Positions 25,313-32,571 of a stretch of DNA of 64,000 nucleotides are shown here, piece by piece. The stretch comes from DAIDKA01 sp035487155. GTDB lineage: Bacteria; Pseudomonadota; Gammaproteobacteria; Steroidobacterales; Steroidobacteraceae. The notes beneath the pieces were generated by a model. The model made no database searches. It had not been told where the DNA came from and saw only the letters and a program-made list of their open reading frames with translations. The stretch spans positions 41,079 through 105,078 of the forward strand of contig DATHMK010000011.1 in the NCBI GenBank assembly GCA_035487155.1. Reading direction: 5' to 3'. The stretch's first letter is position 1; every line of letters starts with the position of its first letter. Made by a program: the position numbers and the translations under genes.

Positions 25313-26425
25313 ATGGCTGACGCGCCATCCTCGCCCACCCCGACCCCTGGCCAGAGCGCGCCCGCGGCCCCCGCGAATGGCGACGGCAATCGGCGCATCC
25401 GCAAGGTGCTGTTCATCGTCCTGAGCGTCATCGCACTCATCGGCATCGGCTACGGCGTGCGCTGGCTGATGTACAGCCGCTACATCGAATCCACCGACGA
25501 TGCCTACCTGCGCGCCGATACGGTCACGGTATCCCCGCGCGTCAACGGCTATATCGACCAGATCTATGTGATCGACAACCAGGTCGTCAAGGCGGGCGAT
25601 CCTCTGGTGCGCATCGATCTGCGCAACTACAAGGCACTGCTGTCGCAGCAGGACGCGACGGTCGAGGCCCGCAATGCCGATATCCAGGCCGCCGAAAGTC
25701 AGATCACCCAGCAGGAAGCCGCCGTGGAACAGGCCAGGGCGCAGCTGGTCGGGGCACAGGCCAATGCCAAATTCGCCCGCGACGAGTCCGACCGCTACAA
25801 GGGCCTGCGCGACCAGGGTGTGGAAACGGACGAGCGTTACCAGCAGGCGGTCAATGAACGCAATCAGACCGCGGCCGCAGTGCTGGGCGCGGAGGCCGGC
25901 ATCAAGGTCGCCGAACGGCAGCTGGTCACGCTGCGCAGTCAGATGAACCAGACCCGCGCGCAGCTGGAAGCCGCCAAGGCCGCCTCCAACACCGCGCGGC
26001 TCAATCTGGATGACACCATCATTCGCGCCAGCATCGATGGCCGCATCGGCGACAAGACCGCCCAGGTGGGACAGTTCGTGCAGCCGGGTACGCGGCTGAT
26101 GTCCGTGGTGCCGGTGCAGGATGTGTACCTGGTCGCCAACTACAAGGAGACTCAGGTGCGGCGCATGAAGATCGGCCAGAAGGCGACCGTGAAGGTGGAC
26201 GCGCTGGGCGATGAGTCCGTGCCGGGCGTCATCCAGAGCTTCGCGCCCGGTACCGGTGCCCAGTTCGCGCTGCTGCCGCCGGAGAATGCCACCGGCAACT
26301 TCATCAAGATCGTGCAGCGCGTGCCGGTGCGCATCAAGCTGATGCCATCCCGGGAAATCGCGGCCCGACTGCTGCCCGGACTTTCGGTCAGCGTCGACAT
26401 CGATACGCGCACCGACGGTCAGTAA
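25313..26425 (+). CDS. emrA: EmrA-type membrane fusion protein of a tripartite pump
   Basis: 370 residues. A proline-rich cytoplasmic start is followed by one membrane segment (KVLFIVLSVIALIGIGYGV) and ESTDDAYLRADTVTVSPRVNGYI, the canonical EmrA lipoyl region. A coiled-coil hairpin (about 100-220) with many Ala, Glu and Gln residues follows, then the beta barrel (YLVANYKETQVRRMKIGQKATVKVDALG). It joins an inner-membrane MFS pump to an outer-membrane channel. The next gene starts 2 bp after its stop, followed by an outer-membrane lipoprotein gene, so a complete tripartite pump is encoded. It is likely repressed by the divergent TetR regulator. Confidence 0.93.
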   Translation: MADAPSSPTPTPGQSAPAAPANGDGNRRIRKVLFIVLSVIALIGIGYGVRWLMYSRYIESTDDAYLRADTVTVSPRVNGYIDQIYVIDNQVVKAGDPLVRIDLRNYKALLSQQDATVEARNADIQAAESQITQQEAAVEQARAQLVGAQANAKFARDESDRYKGLRDQGVETDERYQQAVNERNQTAAAVLGAEAGIKVAERQLVTLRSQMNQTRAQLEAAKAASNTARLNLDDTIIRASIDGRIGDKTAQVGQFVQPGTRLMSVVPVQDVYLVANYKETQVRRMKIGQKATVKVDALGDESVPGVIQSFAPGTGAQFALLPPENATGNFIKIVQRVPVRIKLMPSREIAARLLPGLSVSVDIDTRTDGQ

Positions 26426-26427
26426 CC

Positions 26428-28011
26428 GTGAGCGCGGCCCAGACCAAAGCGGCGCACGCCGATGCCAATGCCACCCCGCAGGACTGGATCGCGGTCATCG
26501 CGGGTGCGCTCGGCGCGCTCATCGCCACGCTGGATATCTCCATCGTCAACTCCGCCCTGCCGCAGATACAGGGTGAAATCGGCGCCACCGGCACCGAGGG
26601 CACCTGGATCGCCACCGGTTACCTGGTGAGCGAAGTGGTGATGATTCCGCTGACTGCGTGGCTGTCGCGCATGCTGGGCATGCGCACGCTGCTGCTCACC
26701 TGCGCGGTGCTGTTCACCTTTTTCTCGATCATGTGTGGCGCCAGTCACGACCTGACCACCATGGTGATCGGCCGGGTGGGGCAGGGATTCTTCGGCGGCG
26801 CGCTGATTCCCACCGCACAGACCCTGGTCCGCACCCGCCTGCCGCAGCATCAGATACCGATCGGCATGACCATGTTCGGCCTGATCGTGCTGCTTGGGCC
26901 GCTGATGGGTCCCGTGCTCGGCGGCTGGCTCACCGAGAACGGCAGCTGGCAGTGGTGCTTCTTCATCAACATCCCGGTGGCCATCGGCCTGGTGAGCCTG
27001 CTGCTGATCGGCGTGCCGCACCAGAAGGCCAACATTCACGAACTGGTCGAAGCCGATTGGGCGGGCATCATCGGCATGTCGATCGGCTTGAGCTGCCTCA
27101 CCATCGTGCTGGAGGAAGGCCAGCGCGACCAGTGGTTCGACTCTGACGTCATCCGTACCCTGTCGGTGTTCGCGGTGCTGGGGCTCGCGACCCTGGGGGT
27201 CACGCAGTTCACCAGCAAACGGCCGGTGCTGAAGCTGCGGCTGCTCAAGAACTACACCTACGCCAGTGTCATCCTGATCGTCATCACCATTGGCATGGTG
27301 CTGTACAACATCCTGTACGTGCTGCCGCAGTTCCTGAGCGGCGTCGCCGGTTACAACGCCTTCCAGTCGGGCTGGATCCTGGCGCTCTCGGGTCTGCCGG
27401 CCTTCGCCCTGATGCCGGTGCTGCCGCGTATCCTGCGCTTCGGCAATGTGAAGCTGGTGGTGGGCTTTGGCCTGGTGTGCTTCGCCATCAGCTGTTTCCT
27501 GGACATTCATCTCACCGCACAGTCCAGCGGCCGCGACTTCGTCGCCTCGCAGCTGCTGCGCGGGGTGGGCCAGATCTTCTCCTTCATGCCCCTGAACCAG
27601 ATCTCAGTGGGCGCGGTGTCTCGCACCGAAACCGCGGATGCCGCGGGACTGTTCAACATGGCGCGCAATCTGGGCGGCTCGATCGGCCTGGCGCTGCTGG
27701 GCGTCTTCATCGACCGGCGCACCGAGGTTCACGCCGATGCCATCCGTGAGTCGGTGAACGCCAACTCGCTGCTGCTGCAGGACCACCTGGCCCAGCAGGG
27801 AGCATATTTCAGTGCCCAGTCCGGGGATGCCGCCCTGGGCCAGCAGACGGCCATCGCCTCGCTGGCCGGCCAGATCCATCAGCAGGCCATGGTCATGACC
27901 TTTTCGGACTGCTTCTGGATCCTGGCCGTGGGCCTGCTGGTGATGACGCCGCTGCTGCTGCTGCTGCGCTCGCCCCCGCCCACCCCTCGACCCATCACGG
28001 AAACCCACTGA
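26428..28011 (+). CDS. emrB: EmrB/QacA-type (DHA2) MFS drug transporter
   Basis: 527 residues from a GTG start. Fourteen hydrophobic segments fit the DHA2 subfamily. Motifs: LDISIVNSALPQIQGEIGAT at the first helix, SRMLGMRTLLLTCAVLFTF, then GFFGGALIPTAQTLVRTRLP, and the family signature GPVLGGWLTENGSWQWCFFI. It would use the proton gradient to export amphipathic compounds through the neighbouring fusion protein and channel. It starts 2 bp after emrA, and the channel gene follows after 28 bp. Confidence 0.95.
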   Translation: MSAAQTKAAHADANATPQDWIAVIAGALGALIATLDISIVNSALPQIQGEIGATGTEGTWIATGYLVSEVVMIPLTAWLSRMLGMRTLLLTCAVLFTFFSIMCGASHDLTTMVIGRVGQGFFGGALIPTAQTLVRTRLPQHQIPIGMTMFGLIVLLGPLMGPVLGGWLTENGSWQWCFFINIPVAIGLVSLLLIGVPHQKANIHELVEADWAGIIGMSIGLSCLTIVLEEGQRDQWFDSDVIRTLSVFAVLGLATLGVTQFTSKRPVLKLRLLKNYTYASVILIVITIGMVLYNILYVLPQFLSGVAGYNAFQSGWILALSGLPAFALMPVLPRILRFGNVKLVVGFGLVCFAISCFLDIHLTAQSSGRDFVASQLLRGVGQIFSFMPLNQISVGAVSRTETADAAGLFNMARNLGGSIGLALLGVFIDRRTEVHADAIRESVNANSLLLQDHLAQQGAYFSAQSGDAALGQQTAIASLAGQIHQQAMVMTFSDCFWILAVGLLVMTPLLLLLRSPPPTPRPITETH

Positions 28012-28039
28012 CCGCAGCGTTTCGCGGAACCAACACGCC

Positions 28040-29533
28040 ATGTCATCGCTCAAGAATCCCCTCCTCATGGCCAGCCTCGCGCTGCTTCTCGGCGGCTGCA
28101 TGGTCGGCCCGGACTATCACGGGGCCCCGCAGGTCACCCCGGCCGCCAACGCCTTCGTGCGCGCCACCGATGCGACCCCCGCCGCGGAACCCGAGGCGCG
28201 CTGGTGGACCACGCTCGCGGATCCGGAACTGAATCGCCTGATCGATGCAACCCTCGCCACCAATCCCGGGGTTGATGCGGCGCGCGCCCGGGTGCGCGAG
28301 GCACGCGCCAACCTGCGCCTGCAGACGGCGACCGGACTGCCCACGACCGGCACCACCGCGGCCTACCTGCACAGCGGCAATGTCAGCTCCTTCCTGGGGG
28401 GCTTGGCCGGCGGCTCCTCGGCATCAGGCTCCGGGGGCACCCAGGGTGGCGCCAGCGGCAGCAGTAGCAGCGGCAGTTCCGGCGGCGGCGCCCTGAATCT
28501 GTACGTGGTGGGGTTTGACGCGACCTGGGAGCTGGATTTTTTCGGTGGTAACCGGCGGGCGGTCCAGGGCGCCGCGGCCGGTGTCGAGGCCTCCGAGGCG
28601 CAGGTCGCCGACGCCATCGTCAGCCTCACGGCCGAAGTCACCGAGTCGTACATCGAACTGTGTGACGCCCGGCAGCGTTTGACGCTGACGCAGAAGAACA
28701 TCGACATCGAATCGCGGCTCGTGGACCTGATGAAGGCCCGCCGCGCCGGCGGCGCCGCCACGGATCTGGATGTCGTGCGAATCGCCAACCAGCTGGATAC
28801 GACGCGCGCCCTGTTGCCGGGGATTCGCGCCAGCATCGCCGAACAGCTGAACCGGCTGGCCGCACTCACCGCGCGCGCGCCGGGCGCACTGGATGCCGAG
28901 CTGGCCAACGTCGGCCCGGTGCCAGCGCCCCCGGCCACCACCGATGTCGGCGACCCGGCGGCACTGCTGCGCCGCCGACCCGATATCCGCACCGCGGAGC
29001 GCCAGCTGGCCCAGCACACGGCCGCAGTCGGCCAGAGTGTGGCCGCGCAGTTTCCCAAGGTCACCCTGCTGGGCACCCTTGGCTTCTTCTCCACCCATCC
29101 CCAGGACCTGTTCAACAGCAACAGCTTCACCTACCTCGCCGGGCCGATGCTGCAATGGACACCTCTGGATTTCGGTCGCAACCGGGCGCGCGTCGCCCAG
29201 GCCAATGCGGCCCGCGATGAGGCCGAGGCCAGTTACCGCCAGACCGTTCTGAATGCCCTCGCCGACGCCGAAACCGCCCTGGCGCGCTATGGCCAGCAGC
29301 GCGATGAGGTCGCCGACCTGGGTCTGGCACTGGCCTCCGCGGAGGAGACCTACCGCCTGACGGACATTCGTCTGCGCGGCGGCACCGCGGCCACCACCGA
29401 TGTGCTGGATGCCGACACCCGCCGCAACCAGGCGGAGCTGAGCTATGAGCAGGCCCTCGCCCAACTGACCCAGGACTATGTGGCGCTGCAGAAAAGCCTG
29501 GGGCTGGGATGGACCCAGCCCGCCGGGAATTAA
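28040..29533 (+). CDS. NodT-type outer-membrane efflux lipoprotein
   Basis: 497 residues. A lipoprotein signal ends with the lipobox LGGC (Cys near residue 21), followed by MVGPDYHGAPQV, the standard opening of this channel family. Two outer-membrane efflux repeats follow, with YIELCDARQRLTLTQKNIDI and DPAALLRRRPDIRTAERQLA in the first and second halves. An unusually Gly/Ser-rich loop (about residues 120-153) sits near the first barrel strands. It completes the pump encoded just upstream. The gap to the next gene is 83 bp. Confidence 0.94.
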   Translation: MSSLKNPLLMASLALLLGGCMVGPDYHGAPQVTPAANAFVRATDATPAAEPEARWWTTLADPELNRLIDATLATNPGVDAARARVREARANLRLQTATGLPTTGTTAAYLHSGNVSSFLGGLAGGSSASGSGGTQGGASGSSSSGSSGGGALNLYVVGFDATWELDFFGGNRRAVQGAAAGVEASEAQVADAIVSLTAEVTESYIELCDARQRLTLTQKNIDIESRLVDLMKARRAGGAATDLDVVRIANQLDTTRALLPGIRASIAEQLNRLAALTARAPGALDAELANVGPVPAPPATTDVGDPAALLRRRPDIRTAERQLAQHTAAVGQSVAAQFPKVTLLGTLGFFSTHPQDLFNSNSFTYLAGPMLQWTPLDFGRNRARVAQANAARDEAEASYRQTVLNALADAETALARYGQQRDEVADLGLALASAEETYRLTDIRLRGGTAATTDVLDADTRRNQAELSYEQALAQLTQDYVALQKSLGLGWTQPAGN

Positions 29534-29616
29534 TCCCACCGCCCCGGGGTGACTCCCGCCCCGGTCCCCGGCATGATGCGCCACTCACGATAACCATCAG
29601 CGAGGGGGGAATTCAC

Positions 29617-30150
29617 ATGACGACGAAATCGAAGGGGCTGGTTGCAGCAGGGGCGCTCGGTGTTGCGCTGTTTTCAGCCGCGGCGTTCACTGCGGATGCG
29701 CCGGCCAGCGCGCCCGCCGCCCCTCCCGCGGACTATGCGGTCCTGAACCTGAACGTTCCCGTCGACGCACCGACGGATGCGGTGTGGCAGAAGGTCGGCG
29801 GCTACTGCGATATTGCCGCGTGGATGAAGGTGAAGTGCGATCTCACCTCCGGCAGCGGCGAGGTGGGAACGATCCGTCACCTGACCATCGGCACCCGCAG
29901 TGTCGATGAAATCATGGTGGCCAAGACCGCCCACTCCTATACCTACACCCAGCCCAACACGCCCATTCTCTACCACGGCACACTCGAGGTCGTGCCCGAT
30001 GGCAAGGGTCACTCCAAGCTTCTCTACACTCTGATCTGGAACCAGGGACCGGATGGCAGCGATGAAGCGAAGGCCAAGGATCGCGACGGACGCACCAAGG
30101 CCTTCACGGGTGCCCTGCAGAACATGAAGGCCCTCGTCGAAGGCAAGTAA
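29617..30150 (+). CDS. Exported SRPBCC (START-like) family protein
   Basis: 177 residues from the ATG at 29617, preceded by GAGGGGGGAATTCAC. A signal peptide (GLVAAGALGVALFSAAAFTADA) leads to a domain with NVPVDAPTDAVWQKVGGYCDIAAWMKV at its start and the C-terminal helix AKDRDGRTKAFTGALQNMKALVEG, as in polyketide cyclase/dehydrase-like SRPBCC proteins. Two Cys in the first 60 residues may form a disulfide. It probably binds a hydrophobic ligand in the periplasm. It follows the pump genes on the same strand and ends at a clear hairpin. Confidence 0.82.
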   Translation: MTTKSKGLVAAGALGVALFSAAAFTADAPASAPAAPPADYAVLNLNVPVDAPTDAVWQKVGGYCDIAAWMKVKCDLTSGSGEVGTIRHLTIGTRSVDEIMVAKTAHSYTYTQPNTPILYHGTLEVVPDGKGHSKLLYTLIWNQGPDGSDEAKAKDRDGRTKAFTGALQNMKALVEGK

Positions 30151-30167
30151 GTCCAAGACGAACCGAT

Positions 30168-30203
30168 TCGGGCGGCGGGCGGCCCTGACCGGCCACCGCC
30201 CGA
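30168..30203 (+). terminator. Hairpin after the SRPBCC gene
   Basis: TCGGGCGG and CCGCCCGA form an 8-bp outer stem, with an inner GGCC/GGCC stem around a short loop. It lies 17 bp after the stop at 30150. No T-tract follows, as is common in GC-rich genomes, so terminator function is likely but not certain. Confidence 0.55.
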
Positions 30204-30338
30204 GTCCGCCGGATCCGTTCCCATCCCCCGGCGTTGCCGGAGCCGCAGCGCCACATCACCGATGTGAACCACTTCACGTTCCCGGATGTAAATCCTTGGC
30301 CGCCATTTGTCCGTCATGCGGATTGCGGACCTGCTGCA

Positions 30339-30367
30339 CACGTTATGGCGCCGTAAATTGTAACGTG
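30339..30367 (+). promoter_or_regulatory. Inverted repeat upstream of the GGDEF-EAL gene
   Basis: CACGTTA (30339-30345) and TAACGTG (30361-30367) are exact complements with a 15 bp spacer, which contains a TAAATT stretch. The second arm ends 35 bp before the start codon of the response regulator. This is the right place for a regulator site, but no known regulator is evident. Confidence 0.35.
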
Positions 30368-30402
30368 AGCGCTGCAATTGATGGCTAACGGCGTTCGCTG
30401 GT

Positions 30403-32571
30403 ATGAAGGTCGGAACAGGCGTCCACAGGGGCATACTGGTCGTCGATGACGATTCGGTGTTCTCGCTGCTTGCCAGTGAAACGCTGCAGCAGGCCGGCTA
30501 CACCGCGCTGGTCGCCGGATCCGGACGTGAGGCGCTGGCGGCGCTCGTCACGCACCAACCCGATCTGGTGCTGCTGGATGTCGAACTGCCGGACGCGAAC
30601 GGTTTCGACCTGTGCGGCAGCATCCGTGCCACGCCCGGCGGGGCAGATATCCCGATCGTCATGGTCACCGGCCACAACGACACGGAATCCATCGAACGCG
30701 CCTTCATGGTCGGTGCGACGGACTTCGTGCACAAACCCGTGCTGTGGCAGACACTCCCGCAGCGCATCGAATTCATCCTGCGTGCCCAGGACAATCTGCG
30801 CTCGCTGAAAATCAGCGAACAGAAGAACCGGGCGCTGCTGCAGGCGCTGCCCGATACGCTGTATATCGTCGATGCCGACGGCATTCTGCTCGAGCACATC
30901 ACGGGCGCGGAACTCTCCGCCGACTCCAGCCTGGTGGGCAGGACGTTGGAGGAAGTGATTCCGGCGGAGGCGGCGCGCGCCGCGCGCCGCGCGATGAGCG
31001 CCCCGCGGGATGCCATGGGTCTGGCGGCCTGCGAATACGAGGTGGGAGTGGGCGCCGACCGGCGCTGCTTCGAGACCCGGCTGCGGCCGCAAGCGGATGG
31101 AACCCTGCTGGTGATCATCCGTGACATCACGGAGCGCCGCAAAGCCGAATCGCGCATCAGATATCTGGCTTACTTCGACACCCTCACCGGCCTGCCGAAC
31201 CGCCAGCTGCTGGTGCGCGAGATGAGCCGTGCCATTGCCGCAGCCCAGCGCTCGGACACCCTCATGGCGCTGCTGTATCTGGACCTTGATCGCTTCAAGC
31301 GCATCAACGACAACCTTGGCCACTCGGTGGGCGACGCGCTGCTCAAAGCCGTCGCGCGCCGCTTGCACCAGTGCATCAGGCCCACTGACGTTCTGGCCGC
31401 CGGCAACGACAGCGCCTTGGGCCGTCGCGGCAGCGTCGCGCGTCTGGGGGGCGATGAATTCGTGGTGCTGGTCGGGGATCTTGCCGAGGAAGGTCAGGCG
31501 ACCGCCGTGGCCGATCGCATCCGCGACGCGCTGGGTGAACCATTTGATTGCGGCGGCCACCGCTTCGTGGTCACTCCCAGTATCGGCATCGCGCTGTACC
31601 CCAAGGACGGATCGGACATCGAGGATCTGCTGGTGAAGGCTGACATGGCCATGTACAAGGCCAAGGATCAGGGCCGCAACGGCCATGCCTTCTATGGCGA
31701 GTCGATGGCGATCCGCTCCCTGAGCCGCCTGGAGCTGGAAAATGACCTGCGCCGGGCATTCGACGCGGGCGACTTCCAGCTGCATTACCAGCCCAAGGTC
31801 GACCTGCTGACGGGCCGGGTCGTGGGCGTGGAGGCGCTGCTGCGCTGGCACCACGCCAGCCGCGGCTGGATCTCTCCCGAGTCCTTCATCCCCGTGGCCG
31901 AGGAGACCGGCCTCATCGTCGCCATGGGCAGCTGGGTGCTGCGGGAGACCTGCCGCCAGCTGCAATCCTGGGCCGCGACGGATCTGGCGCACCTGGGCAT
32001 CGCAGTCAATGTCTCGGTCCAGCAGTTCGCCCGTGAGGATTTCGTCGAATCGGTGCTGCTCACCCTGAAAGACTTCAATGTCCCGCCCAAACTTCTGGAA
32101 CTGGAAATCACCGAGAGTCTGCTGCTGCGCAATGTCGACGACACGACCTCGGGTATGCGGCGCTTTCGCGCCGCCGGCCTCACGCTCGCCATCGATGACT
32201 TCGGCACCGGCTATTCCTCGCTCGGTTATCTGCGCACCTTCCCGGTGGATGCACTGAAGATCGACCGCTCATTCGTCAAGGACCTCAATGCCAAGGGTGA
32301 TGGTGGCGCGATCTGCGCCGCCATCATCGCCCTGGCGCGCGAACTGAAGCTGCGGGTCATCGCCGAGGGCGTGGAAAATCTCGAACAGGTCGAGTTCCTG
32401 CGCGCGCAGCGCTGCGACCAGGTGCAAGGCTACCTGCTGAGCGCGCCCCTTCCAGTGCAGGAACTGGAACTGCTGCTGCGCGCCTCTCCGGACGGTACCC
32501 GTCTGTACCATCCGCCGTTGAGCGCCGGGGCGGGCCGCGCGTCCGAACTCATCGCGGGAACCGGCTCATGA
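30403..32571 (+). CDS. Response regulator with REC, PAS, GGDEF and EAL domains
   Basis: 722 residues. A receiver domain (LVVDDDSVFSLLAS, phospho-acceptor Asp59 in LVLLDVELPD, Lys111) is followed by a PAS-like domain (about 140-245) and a GGDEF cyclase with the intact motif GGDEF (349-353). No RxxD inhibitory site is seen before it. The EAL domain (from about 445) has EALLRW (477), NVSVQQF, ELEITESL, IDDFGTGYSSL and IAEGVE, all residues needed for c-di-GMP hydrolysis. It probably switches c-di-GMP level when phosphorylated. The stop overlaps the start of the hybrid kinase gene (ATGATGA), so kinase and response regulator form a pair. Confidence 0.95.
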   Translation: MKVGTGVHRGILVVDDDSVFSLLASETLQQAGYTALVAGSGREALAALVTHQPDLVLLDVELPDANGFDLCGSIRATPGGADIPIVMVTGHNDTESIERAFMVGATDFVHKPVLWQTLPQRIEFILRAQDNLRSLKISEQKNRALLQALPDTLYIVDADGILLEHITGAELSADSSLVGRTLEEVIPAEAARAARRAMSAPRDAMGLAACEYEVGVGADRRCFETRLRPQADGTLLVIIRDITERRKAESRIRYLAYFDTLTGLPNRQLLVREMSRAIAAAQRSDTLMALLYLDLDRFKRINDNLGHSVGDALLKAVARRLHQCIRPTDVLAAGNDSALGRRGSVARLGGDEFVVLVGDLAEEGQATAVADRIRDALGEPFDCGGHRFVVTPSIGIALYPKDGSDIEDLLVKADMAMYKAKDQGRNGHAFYGESMAIRSLSRLELENDLRRAFDAGDFQLHYQPKVDLLTGRVVGVEALLRWHHASRGWISPESFIPVAEETGLIVAMGSWVLRETCRQLQSWAATDLAHLGIAVNVSVQQFAREDFVESVLLTLKDFNVPPKLLELEITESLLLRNVDDTTSGMRRFRAAGLTLAIDDFGTGYSSLGYLRTFPVDALKIDRSFVKDLNAKGDGGAICAAIIALARELKLRVIAEGVENLEQVEFLRAQRCDQVQGYLLSAPLPVQELELLLRASPDGTRLYHPPLSAGAGRASELIAGTGS

